The translations under genes were made by a program, and so were the position numbers. From JAWXCH01 sp034440595 (GTDB taxonomy: Bacteria; Planctomycetota; Planctomycetia; Pirellulales; JALHPA01), in NCBI GenBank assembly GCA_034440595.1, contig JAWXCH010000341.1, positions 1 through 24,613 on the forward strand: a stretch of 24,613 nt of DNA, given 5' to 3'. Below the pieces are notes generated by a model. The model did no database searches. It was not told the origin of the DNA and saw only the letters and a list, made by a program, of their open reading frames with translations. Shown one piece after another: positions 15,073 through 23,354 of this stretch (its first letter is position 1; every line of letters starts with the position of its first letter).

Positions 15073-18000
15073 ATGACCGAACAAGAAAAGCAGTGGTTCG
15101 ACGCTTTGGCGAAAGATCGCATGGAGAGTGCCGACACGCTGGAGAAGCCATCTATGCGCGGCGTTCAGCGCAGCGTCGTGGACAAGTATTCCGACCAAGC
15201 GCATTTCATCTATGAACTTCTCCAGAACGCAGATGATGTCAAAGCAACATCTGCCCATTTCCGTCTGGAACGCGACGGCCTTTTTTTATCCACAATGGCT
15301 CCGTCGGATTCACTGTGTCCGATCCCCGAACTGAAGATGCGGACACAAACAGCGGAGCGTTAGGGCATATCAATTCCATCACATCCATTGCCAATTCCAA
15401 CAAGACTGAGATGTCCATCGGCAAGTTCGGTGTGGGGTTCAAAGCGGTATTTCAATACACGCAGACTCCACATATTTACGATCCTGAGATTCGATTTAAG
15501 ATCGAACGTTTCATCGTCCCGCACCTGCTCGACGTTGATCTTGATTGGCGTGAGGCTCCGGAAACTATTTTCTGGTTTCCGTTCGATCACAACGACAAGA
15601 CTCCTGCGGAGAGTTATGACGATATTCTGGAGAAGTTGAAGGCGCTTGACCTCCCCATTCTGTTCCTCTCACATATGCAGTCCGTTGCATTCGAGGGAAA
15701 TGGCATCAGTGGAAAATACACTAAAAAAGCTAAGGACCTATGTCAGCAAGGAGACATCACATTTCAGCGGCTTGCGTTGACATTAGACTTGAATGGCAAA
15801 AACACTTCCCATCGCTTGCTGACCTTTGCAAGAATCGGAAGCAATGGATTACCATATTGCATCGGATATGGCTTGGGAGCGGACTGGAAGCTTGCTCCCA
15901 TTGATCGCCCGGCATTCTGCTTCTTCCCGACCAAGGAAGTGACAAATCTAAACTTTATACTTCACGCGCCATTTCTTTTGAATGATAGCCGCGAAGGCAT
16001 CAAAGCTGGAGAAAAGCATAATCATGAGTTGATTCAAGAGTTGGCACAACTTGCCGCAGACAGCTTGCCTATTCTTCGGGACCAAAAGCTAATCGATGAC
16101 GCCCTCCTGGAAATCATTCCTTACGACGAAGAGGATTTTAGCGAATTGGATGACCGAAGCGAGATTTCCTTCAAACCTGTCTACACTGCAATCAAGTCCA
16201 AGCTCCAGTCCGACACCCTTTTGCCCGCGGCAAATGGCGAGTGCTCACCGAAAAGCCGATCATATTGGGCATCGGACACCGATCTGGTTGAGCTATTTTC
16301 CGATAAGCAACTGGAGCAATTGACCGAAACAAAGAATGCGTGCTGGATTTTTCGTAGTCGCGGTAAGAAGGAGGTACAAAATACCAACAAGGCGCTGGCC
16401 AACTACATTGATGGTGGCAGTGCCCGCATCTGGCCGTATTTAGAACCGAATCTAATTGTTTCAAGTCTCGATCCCGAAACCGTTCTCAAAAAACTTACAT
16501 CTGATTTCATCGCAGCCCAGTCGCAAAATTGGCTGCACCAGTTTTATGCCTACCTTTCCGAGCGAGCTTCCTATCAGAAGTTCGTGAAGGGCCAGCCCAT
16601 CTTTCATGATCAGGACGGCAACGCAGTTCCGGCATTCGATGAGCACGGACACCTCGTCCTATTCCTGCCTGACGACGACATTCAAGGCTACGCGACCGTC
16701 AAGAAGGAATTGCTGTCAAACAATGCCACCCGCGAGTTTATTCAGAATTTCGGTGTCAAGAAGCCGAGTCTCCAAGATGAGATTTACAAGATTCTGTCGG
16801 CGTACGAGACTGAAGGAGGAATTGACGCAACCACCCATTTCGTTAAATTCTTTCGCTACTTCAAGGAGTGCAAACACGAAGATGTCGCGGAATATATCAA
16901 TCTGATAAGAGATAAAAAATTTCTGCGATGCAAGAAAGCGGGCGATCCAAAAGTCTACACACAAAGTGGGAGGTACTTATATCTTCCAACGCCGGATTTG
17001 AGAAATTGGTTCGAGACCAAGCCGGACACTCATTTCCTGTTGCTGGATGAATACCGTGAGATGGTTGGCGAAAAAGATTATGGAAAGTTGGATACCTTTC
17101 TGAGGGAATTGAGAGTCTTGGCATCTCCTCAAATTATTCATGTCCTTTTGGACTTTGAAAAGCGGCGACAAATGGGCCTGCAATCCAAGGGAAATCATGG
17201 CGACAAATACACCGACAGTGCCCTTGATGGCTTGGACGAATTACTTGCGAACATTGACCATACCCGCTCCCTAACGATCTGGCATATTCTAACGAGCAGC
17301 GATCATTTGAACCGTGCAATGCACGGCATACATGAATATCATCTTCCATACGACCGACACAACACGACCGAGCATTTTGAGTCGAGCGCGATGCGCAGCT
17401 TATGCACAGAACAATGGATTCTCAATAATGCCGGCGAATTGGTCTCTGCCGACGCCGTGACAGTTCAATCACTTTCAGATCAATATGACACAGCCAGCGC
17501 CGGAGCAGAGGCGCTCATTAGGTTCTTGAAAATCCACGACGAGGCGCACGACACATCACACTTGAGCGCGGAGGAGGCTAGAAAACTCAAGTTGGCGGAT
17601 GAGATTGAACAGTCGGGGTTGTCGGACGATGAAATCCGAACTGCTATTGAGGACGCCAAGCGCAAAAAAATCGCTATGCCCCAATCAGGCGAGTGCGACA
17701 GGAGCGGGGAACAGGATGTGCCTGACTCGCCGATCTTCCGTGACATTGAAAGCCGCCGGCCGTCCGTCAAGGATTCCAATTTGCCTAGCCAACCGGGAAA
17801 TCCTCCCGCCCAAACAAGTGATGAGAGCGAAGACGCAGACGACTTCACCCCGAAAGCGGTGGACTACGGCAGGAAACTTGACCGCGCAAAAGACCGATAC
17901 GCCAGTGAGCTTGACCGTATAGAGCGCGAGCAGGCGCTCCATGACAAAGCCAATACACTGTCCCGCTACAGCTACGGTTGGTTTCTCGCACTTTTGGAGC

Positions 18001-19823
18001 TGGAGTGCATGGCAAGCAGTGAGAAGAACGCTGACGGCAAAACCATTTCCATTAGCTTCGGAAAGGTTGAGCGGGATGAGCAATCCTCCCGGACCATCGT
18101 GCTGAGGGAGCCAAACCGTTTCATACCTCAGTCCATCGAGGAGTTTTCCGGAGTGCGCGTGGATCTCGATTTTGGCAATGGCCGCACGGGAAAGTTACGC
18201 GTCGATTCGTTTACTGCCAAGGAGTTCTCCCTGTTGGGCAAGCTGGAGTCTGCGGGCGCGTTGAATGGGATTGATTTGCATGAGGTTTTAGAGGCCCGCA
18301 TCGACGTCCAGAACCCATCTTTTCTGCTGCAAGAGCTACTCGAGCGATTTCGTGAATTGCCATTTGACGAAGAGTTCGACATGCAGGCGGGCTTGACGCC
18401 TGACATTGAGTTTGTATTCGGCCCGCCAGGAACCGGCAAGACAACTCACCTTGCGGAAACAGTGCTCATCCCAAGGATGAGTGACACTGAGAAGGCAAGA
18501 GTGCTTGTCTTGACCCCGACGAACAAGGCGGCAGACGTGCTGACGACCCGCATCATGGAGAAGATGGACGGGGACACCTCCTATTTGGAATGGCTGGTTC
18601 GTTTCGGAACATCTGCCGACGAGCGAATTGAAAAAGCTGGCGTGTGGCGGGACAGGTCATTTGACATCGGTTCATTGAGCCACTCCGTAACGGTCACGAC
18701 AGTTGCTCGCTTCGCCTACGACGGATTCGCACGCGAACATGGCAAGAAGCTGTATGAAATGAAGTGGGATACCATCGTCATTGACGAGGCTTCAATGATT
18801 TCGCTCGCCAGCATCATCTATCCGCTTTACCAGCAGAAACCCCAGAAGTTCATCATCGCGGGAGACCCTTTCCAGATCGAGCCGATTGTGGCCGTTGAGC
18901 AATGGAAGGATGAAAACATCTATACGTTGGTCGGCCTTACTAAGGCGGGGTCTTTTGCAAAGCCTGCTACGGTGCCTCACAACTACCCGGTAACGAATCT
19001 GGAAACGCAATACCGAAGCATCCCCGCCATCGGTGAAGTGTTCAGCCGTTTCACCTATGACGGAATCCTGAAACATCATCGCGAGGTGGGAGCGCAGCGC
19101 CCGCTAAAACTCAATGGCTTCGATGCCAAACCTCTCAACCTCATCAAGTTTCCCGTCAGCAAATACGAAAGTATTTACCGAGCGAAGCAGTTGGGCAGTG
19201 GAACGTCATACCAAACCTATTCGGCGCTGTTCACTTTCGAGTTTGTCCGCTGGCTGGTGGGCCAAGTCCAGGGAAACTACGCGAACAAGATCCGCATCGG
19301 GGTCATTGCCCCCTATCGCGCCCAGGCGAACCTGTTGAACAGGCTGAACGACTCATGGGCAACCAAGCCTGATGCCGTAGAGATTCAGGTTGGCACAATT
19401 CACGGTTTCCAAGGTGATGAGTGCGACATCATCATCGCCGTTCTCAATCCGCCGCCAACGATCTCGACAAGCTCACGAATGTTCCTAAACAAGCAGAACA
19501 TTCTCAATGTTGCCATCAGCCGTGCGCGGGATTACTTGTTTATTGTCATGCCGGACGAAGAAACTGAAGGCATCCACAAGCTACACAAGATTGCCAAGAT
19601 TGAAAAACTGGTTCGGACAGGTGGCGCGTTCAGCGAATATGTGTCTAGTGCCATAGAAGAAATGATTTGGGGCAACGCGAATTACCTTAAAGAGAACACA
19701 TTCTCGACCGGCCATCAGATGGTGAATGTCTATCGCAAGCCGGAGCGTTACTACGAAGTTCGCAGTGATGACTCGGCGATTGATGTTCAGATTCACGAAA
19801 AACATCTAGATGGACCAAACTGA
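15073..19823 (+). CDS. Sacsin/HSP90-like ATPase fused to SF1 UPF1/Dna2-like helicase, frame interrupted at a T-run
   Basis: Read through a -1 shift at 15282-15288, this encodes about 1583 residues; without the shift it stops at 15363 after 96. The ATG at 15073 has GAGG 8 bases upstream. The N-terminal GHKL ATPase has the N-box E-L-L-Q-N-A-D-D (48-55), then, in the second frame, I-H-N-G-S-V-G-F-T and S-I-G-K-F-G-V-G-F-K-A-V-F, the sacsin-family glycine motifs. A long unrecognised middle, an acidic linker and a probable coiled coil (about nt 17860-17950) follow. The C-terminal helicase has F-G-P-P-G-T-G-K-T (nt 18418), V-I-D-E-A-S, A-G-D-P-F-Q-I-E-P, Q-Y-R-S, G-T-I-H-G-F-Q-G-D-E and N-V-A-I-S-R-A-R. 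AT-richer than its neighbours and alone between purB and fur, so probably acquired. A role in antiphage defence or nucleic-acid surveillance is inference. It could be a pseudogene or carry a sequencing error. Confidence 0.85.
15282..15288 (+). other. Slippery heptamer T TTT TTA at the frame junction
   Basis: In the frame of the ATG at 15073 the codons are CTT TTT TTA, so the sequence matches X XXY YYZ exactly. Re-pairing one base back gives TTT TTT ATC CAC AAT GGC, entering the long downstream frame and producing the family's I-H-N-G motif. An 8-bp stem (TGTGTCCG 15314-15321 with CGGACACA 15340-15347) lies 25 bases downstream, further than usual for a stimulator. Alternatively, one T of eight is missing. 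Confidence 0.6.
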
Positions 19824-20503
19824 CCGGTGCCACCGCAGTACTCTCCTCCTTGCGCTGCGCGTCAACACCAAAACAAAGCCAACTTTCCCACCAATCTCTC
19901 TATCGAATATTCCCGCCTTTCGCGCTTGAAAAAAAGCCAGCACCTCTGCTAGGCTGAACTCATCGATTGGCGCGCCTAAAAATGCGCAAATCCAGCACCG
20001 CGATGAAGGGTGGACTGCACAGCACCTGACTGGAGTGCATCGCGGGAACACACTACCGGGCTACCCAGAAGTAGCCCAACGCGTTTAGATCTAAGCTTGC
20101 GGGCAGACTTCTAACAGAGCCATCAGCGCCTACCTGAAGGACCAGCCCCCCGGCCTGTGCAGCTAAACGTGACCGCCACTCGATCTTGCTTTTAAAAGAA
20201 GCATCTGGCTGAAGGTCCGCGCACCGTCTGCTGCGCACTGCGATCGCCTCAAACGCGCTCGTAATGGCTGCGTACGGGCAGTGAAACGTCTTCGGCTGAC
20301 CGAGTGGCCCCCATACTGCCGTCAACGGTGTTTTAAAAAACCCCAGACGCGCAACACGCTGGCCGTATGCACTTAACCAGAAACCATGAACGTAAGTCCA
20401 ATGAACACCACAGAAACACCACCCCCGAAAAAAACAAAAACACAGACGCGCGCAACGTACATGACGTACGCCACTGCCCAATTGGCATGCCCACGAGATG
20501 AAT
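19824..20503. other. Unassigned 680-bp gap between the helicase gene and fur
   Basis: No recognisable gene. Two minus-strand frames (19806-20051 and 20053-20556) are open; the second overlaps the fur 3' end by 53 bases. Neither has an SD site or a familiar motif, and both are rich in Cys, Arg and Trp in places, as shadow frames are. Features seen: the palindrome CTTTTAAAAG near 20190, a run of A/C-rich bases at 20411-20443, and the small hairpin below. It may hold decayed coding sequence. Confidence 0.35.
20430..20470 (-). terminator. Possible minus-strand terminator for fur
   Basis: On the minus strand CGTAC-GTCAT-GTACG (20456-20470) is followed, after a short GC-rich stretch, by two T-runs (five and seven T, around 20428-20440). 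The stem is short and the T-runs are displaced, so this is tentative. Confidence 0.3.
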
Positions 20504-21004
20504 TTACAGCACATCCAACCTTCGCATGGACCGCTGTTTGGCGTTGCGGCATTCAAGACACAGCCCGCTGATGATCAGGCGGTGACCGGTGACGCGGAAC
20601 TGGTGTTCGCGTGCCACGGCTTCGCGGATGGCGTTGACCTCTTCGCTTTGAAATTCGATCAGCTTGTCGCACTCGGTGCATTGCAGGTGATCGTGCTGAG
20701 GGTAACCGTAGTCATGCTCATAGACGGCTCGACCATTCAGAGACATCGCACGCAGCAGCCCCGCATCGGTCAACTCGGCCAGCGTGCGATAAACCGTCGG
20801 GCGGCTGACCTTGCGGTGTTCGGGGGTCTTTTGCAGGTCGGCCAACAACTGATCGGCATCAAAATGCTCGTGCCGACTGGAGACCTGCTCGACAATGATC
20901 CGTCGCTGCTGGGTGATTCGCTTGCCGCGCGATTGCAAAAACTCCTCGAACCGCTGGAGCGGTGTGAGCGAGACTTCGACGGTACCTAGCGAAAAATCAG
21001 ACAT
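20504..21004 (-). CDS. Fur-family metal-responsive transcriptional repressor
   Basis: 166 residues, slightly longer than typical Fur (about 150). The winged-helix DNA-binding domain spans about 15-90 with recognition helix S-R-P-T-V-Y-R-T-L-A-E-L. The hinge and dimerisation domain carries H-D-H-L near 104-107. Two CxxC pairs, C109/C112 and C149/C152, form the structural zinc site. H45 and H47 in R-H-E-H-F-D-A and the downstream His/Glu are candidate sensory-metal ligands. It represses metal-uptake or peroxide-stress genes when metal-bound. I cannot separate Fur, Zur and PerR from this sequence, so I give no symbol. The basic N-terminal extension of about 12 residues is unusual. A palindrome at 21039-21054 in its promoter region suggests autoregulation. 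Single gene. Confidence 0.93.
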   Translation of the reverse strand: MSDFSLGTVEVSLTPLQRFEEFLQSRGKRITQQRRIIVEQVSSRHEHFDADQLLADLQKTPEHRKVSRPTVYRTLAELTDAGLLRAMSLNGRAVYEHDYGYPQHDHLQCTECDKLIEFQSEEVNAIREAVAREHQFRVTGHRLIISGLCLECRNAKQRSMRRLDVL

Positions 21005-21038
21005 CCCAACTCACTCAAAAAACGTAGGCAATGACCAG

Positions 21039-21054
21039 TGATTATCAATAATCA
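21039..21054 (-). promoter_or_regulatory. Fur-box-like operator and promoter of the Fur-family gene
   Basis: TGATTAT and ATAATCA form a perfect 7-bp inverted repeat with a 2-base spacer, 35 bases upstream of the start codon. It resembles the 7-1-7 Fur-family box (TGATAAT-N-ATTATCA). On the minus strand TTGATA overlaps one arm and could be the -35, with TACGTT 16 bases on as a weak -10. Autorepression is inferred. Confidence 0.55.
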
Positions 21055-21095
21055 TTCTAGATAACGCTCTGAACGTGGGCAAGTGCCCATACGCA

Positions 21096-21194
21096 ATCAG
21101 CCGGCACGCGCTAGCGTCCGGTTTACGTAATTGCCAGAAGAACGACCGTTAGAACCGCTGCAAGAACCATGGGCTAGCGCCCAATGGCTGATGG
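21096..21194. repeat. Dispersed repeat family B, copies 2 and 3, inverted pair
   Basis: 21096-21126 (plus) reads ATCAGCCGGCACGCG then CTAGCGTCCGGTTTA, a diverged copy. 21165-21194 read on the minus strand gives CCATCAGCCATTGGGCG then CTAGCCCATGGTT, nearly identical to 13014-13046. A separate palindrome TGGGCA-AG-TGCCCA lies at 21076-21089. Confidence 0.65.
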
Positions 21195-21202
21195 GAACGC
21201 AA

Positions 21203-21236
21203 ACGACCTGCTCGCCAAAATTGGCCAGCAGGTCGT
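21203..21236. terminator. Long near-perfect hairpin between flgM-like and fur genes
   Basis: ACGACCTGCT (21203-21212) pairs with AGCAGGTCGT (21227-21236). Inside, GCCAA pairs with TTGGC across AA, with one C/C mismatch between. There is no good T-run on either side, so it may be a processing or folded-repeat element rather than an intrinsic terminator. Confidence 0.4.
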
Positions 21237-21360
21237 CTGGAGAGTTTCGATGACGGACACAGTTCAACTGAATCAGGCCGCAGTGCCATTGGGCGGAAGG
21301 AACTCTGGCGTGACAGAGTCGTCCAACTGGCAAATGTGACTGCTGCCGGTTTTCAAAAAA

Positions 21361-21475
21361 CGCGATTCTAGCCCCTTGTTTAACCGCTTCGCGGTAACGG
21401 GCTGATTGGGGATCGTAACCCCAGGTGCGCTGCGCGACCTGGGGCTGTGGTATGCAACACCTTCGGTGTAGGCAA
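21361..21475 (-). repeat. Dispersed repeat family C, copy 2 (inverted relative to copy 1)
   Basis: On the minus strand: ACACCGAAGGTGT hairpin, CCACAGCCCC, AGGTCGCGCAGCGCACCT, GTTACGATCCCC, and ACCGCGAAGCGGTTAAACAA. The order and most bases match 14704-14810; the hairpin arms differ but keep pairing, which suggests the structure is maintained. Confidence 0.7.
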
Positions 21476-21525
21476 GTCTGCCCCCTAGTGAGTTGAGAGA
21501 TGAAAGTAGTATATCGCCCAGGAAA

Positions 21526-21551
21526 TGGATTCCCGCCTTCGCGGGAATGAC
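21526..21551. repeat. Hairpin repeat of the ATTCCCGC-CTTC-GCGGGAAT type
   Basis: Perfect 8-bp arms at 21529-21536 and 21541-21548, within TGGATTCCCGC...GCGGGAATGACG. This matches a widely dispersed intergenic repeat of many bacteria whose translation gives spurious I-P-A-K-A-G or S-R-E-G-G-N-P peptides, as in the overlapping minus-strand frames here. Confidence 0.65.
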
Positions 21552-21568
21552 GCGCTTCGCGAGAGCAA

Positions 21569-21585
21569 GCCAGCAGTGGCACACA
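21569..21585 (-). repeat. Dispersed repeat family A, truncated copy (just after the flgM-like stop)
   Basis: On the minus strand TGTGTGCCACTGCTGGC starts 8 bases after the stop of the FlgM-like gene and has the same orientation as that gene, as with the copies at 4128 and 6866. Confidence 0.6.
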
Positions 21586-21593
21586 CCTTGAGC

Positions 21594-21878
21594 TTAGCCG
21601 ATTTCGTCGAGCAAGGCGCTGAGCGCCCCGTCGAGCTTGTCGGCGGTTTCATACGTGCCATTGGCGATCTGTGCCTTAATGGCCGCAACACGGTCGTGGC
21701 GGATGTCCGGGATATCGCTCAGGCGGCTGGCCAGCGAGGCTTCTGCCGAGATATCCAGTTGATCCGTGGTGTTGAACGAAGTGCGCCCGGTGCTGGACGC
21801 CGGTTGATTGGCGCGCAGAGTGTGAGGGGCGTTAATGCTTTGAGCACTGTGCAACTGAGCTAGACCGTAAACTTGCAT
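21594..21878 (-). CDS. flgM: FlgM-like anti-sigma-28 factor
   Basis: 94 residues. FlgM binds and inhibits the flagellar sigma factor FliA until the hook is complete. The C-terminal half carries the family pattern: Q-L-D-I-S-A-E-A (40-47), D-I-P-D-I-R-H-D-R-V-A-A-I-K (55-68), I-A-N-G-T-Y-E-T-A-D-K-L (71-82), and a last helix L-S-A-L-L-D-E-I. The N-terminus is polar and probably disordered, as expected for the exported half of FlgM. GGAGAA 6 bases before the ATG is a good ribosome site. No other flagellar gene is in the window. Some planctomycete FlgM-like proteins may serve other roles, so the symbol is tentative. Confidence 0.75.
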   Translation of the reverse strand: MQVYGLAQLHSAQSINAPHTLRANQPASSTGRTSFNTTDQLDISAEASLASRLSDIPDIRHDRVAAIKAQIANGTYETADKLDGALSALLDEIG

Positions 21879-22160
21879 GGTTCTTCTCCCGTGAGTGCTT
21901 CGGCAACCAGCTTTCCAAGCTGGCCAGTATCGTCAATGGACGACTGCCTGATCACTGCTGTTAAGACTAACCGGAACTAGGGCCGGCGGACAATGGCAGC
22001 TTTGCTGGATTCTGACTCGCCTGTTCCTTCGCTCGCGATAGCGTGTGAAACGCTAGCACCGACCGAATAAACCTCATGGAGTCAGCACTCTATCCAACCA
22101 CCACTACTCTTGTCCAACTAGTATACATCACTGACAATCACCGGCGCCGCATTCCATGTC
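21879..22160. promoter_or_regulatory. Divergent spacer between flgM-like gene and the 22161 ORF
   Basis: A perfect hairpin CCAGCTT-TCC-AAGCTGG (21907-21923) lies in the flgM-like leader, 28 bases before its start. I looked for a sigma-28 box pair and did not find a convincing one. No gene seen. Confidence 0.3.
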
Positions 22161-22484
22161 ATGCAGTCTTCGACTCGCGGGCAGGAAACGTTTGCACCCA
22201 ATTCATCGGGTGCGGAGGCGCTGGTGAATCACTATTTTTTTGAACGACTTTTTGATGCAACTGAACGAGGGTTAAGCACTTATAACGACTACGACGTACC
22301 GCATGCGCGGCGTGCAACGAGAGTTCGCACGGCGTTGAGTTTTCGCGACATTCCGACGTTGCTTGCATGCAACGGCGCGATTGAAACGCCTGGCATGCAC
22401 TGGATGAATCGTGCCGCCCGCTTGTTCGATCCTGACTCGTTAAACCGTCAGGATCTGCAATGCTGGACTGGCCACCAAGATTGA
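22161..22484 (+). CDS. Hypothetical protein, unrecognised
   Basis: 107 residues from the ATG at 22161. I do not recognise it. The sequence is soluble-looking with an ordinary residue mix, including A-L-V-N-H-Y-F-F-E-R-L-F-D-A-T and a C-terminal part A-A-R-L-F-D-P-D-S-L-N-R. No signal peptide or membrane segment. Codon use is compatible with coding. A ribosome site is not clear and an out-of-frame ATG lies 5 bases before the chosen one. The overlapping minus-strand frame (22159-22584) looks less protein-like. A strong plus-strand terminator lies about 390 bases downstream. Could be a real small gene or a chance frame. Confidence 0.4.
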   Translation: MQSSTRGQETFAPNSSGAEALVNHYFFERLFDATERGLSTYNDYDVPHARRATRVRTALSFRDIPTLLACNGAIETPGMHWMNRAARLFDPDSLNRQDLQCWTGHQD

Positions 22485-22874
22485 CTTCGCCTAAACGCGG
22501 CCGGCTCGGAAACGAGCCGCAGACTCGCGTTGGAAAGGAGCGAATTACGATTGGGCCTCGAAAGTTTGGTTTCGTCGAATCCATTCGACCGGCCCTTCCT
22601 GCGAAATCGATCTGAGAGTCTGTACGCCGGTGGTACCGGCCTGGTTCGATGCGGCGGTGAAAAAATCCGGATCTCCGGCCTGGCCGAGCGAGGCGGGATT
22701 ATAGGGTGGTCGCAAAAACGCCACAAGATCGATGCCATGCAATTCACAGCTTCCTACATGCATTTGCAGGCGCAGGCCCCCTTGCCCGATTTTTCTGAGG
22801 CTCCGGCGGAACTTTCAGCTTCCTCCGCGGTTCAATACTTGGGCGGCAAAGGACAGCGTTCTTTGCCAATCCGA
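22485..22874. other. Region of unclear coding status before a strong terminator
   Basis: It starts with a GAAA-tetraloop hairpin, CGGCTCG-GAAA-CGAGCCG (22502-22519). A plus-strand frame opens at a TTG (22530) and runs through the terminator to 22940. A minus-strand frame (22545-22763, 72 codons) has planctomycete-like codons but no SD. Neither resembles a known protein. A non-coding transcript ending at 22910 would fit equally well. Confidence 0.35.
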
Positions 22875-22910
22875 CCCGACAAAAGCCCCCCTGCTTTTGT
22901 CGGGTTTTTT
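22875..22910 (+). terminator. Strong plus-strand intrinsic terminator
   Basis: CCCGACAAAAGC (22875-22886) pairs perfectly with GCTTTTGTCGGG (22893-22904) around six bases and is followed directly by six T. The minus side has no T-run next to the stem. It ends a plus-strand transcript from 22161 or from within 22485-22874. Confidence 0.85.
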
Positions 22911-22940
22911 CATTTATTAGCCACAAATGCGGCGAACTGA

Positions 22941-23354
22941 GTCGGTTGGCAACTATTTTGACATGAGAAGATAGGCCGTTTTCCTTGGAGGGTTTTACCT
23001 TAGAATCGCTAGCAGTAGGGGGTGAACGCGCCTTAAGTTTCTCACAATAACAGGTTAGGTGCGGTCAATGAGGTGGTACACTTGTTTAGAGATTGCCAAT
23101 CCTTGAAACCGCCGTTTTGGCAATAAAGTTTCGGCGCAGCTTTTGCTAGAACGTTTGAAACGGTCTAAGGCAGAACACAAACGAAGCAAGTTGCGTAAAC
23201 CGGTGTAGGAATAATTGTAATTTCAGTGAGGCGAACCTTGTAATAGTGTCACATGTCTGTAGTAAAGACGCTATACAGGACAGGCAACCAACGATTCGCA
23301 CTGCAACGATTCGCATCACCGCGAGCAAGTAAAAAAGGAAGGCGGAACTGAACG
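22941..23354 (+). promoter_or_regulatory. Long leader region of the small gene at 23355
   Basis: About 410 bases without a gene, AT-richer than most of the window. A sigma70-like pair is GTCACA (23248-23253) and TATACA (23272-23277) with an 18-base spacer, about 78 bases before the start. AAGGAAGG near 23334-23341 and GGCGGA just before the start are possible ribosome sites. A direct repeat, CAACGATTCGCA, occurs twice at about 23288-23315. Confidence 0.35.

Noticed and set aside
15315..15317. GTG at 15315 as the true start of the long helicase frame
   Set aside because: The frame is open upstream of it and encodes the HNG motif; the N-box lies still further upstream in the other frame. A start here would remove half the ATPase site.
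20053..20556. 167-codon minus-strand frame overlapping the end of fur
   Set aside because: No ribosome site, no known motif, Cys/Trp/Arg-rich start and overlap with fur in another frame; not enough to call a gene.
21097..21584. Minus-strand frames upstream of fur
   Set aside because: They run through families A-C and a dispersed hairpin repeat, giving typical spurious repeat peptides.
22159..22584. 141-codon minus-strand frame opposite the 22161 ORF
   Set aside because: Ser/Arg/Cys/Pro-rich with no domain-like pattern; less protein-like than the plus-strand frame.
22530..22940. Plus-strand TTG-start frame
   Set aside because: It reads straight through a strong intrinsic terminator, and its C-terminal part is a translation of that hairpin.
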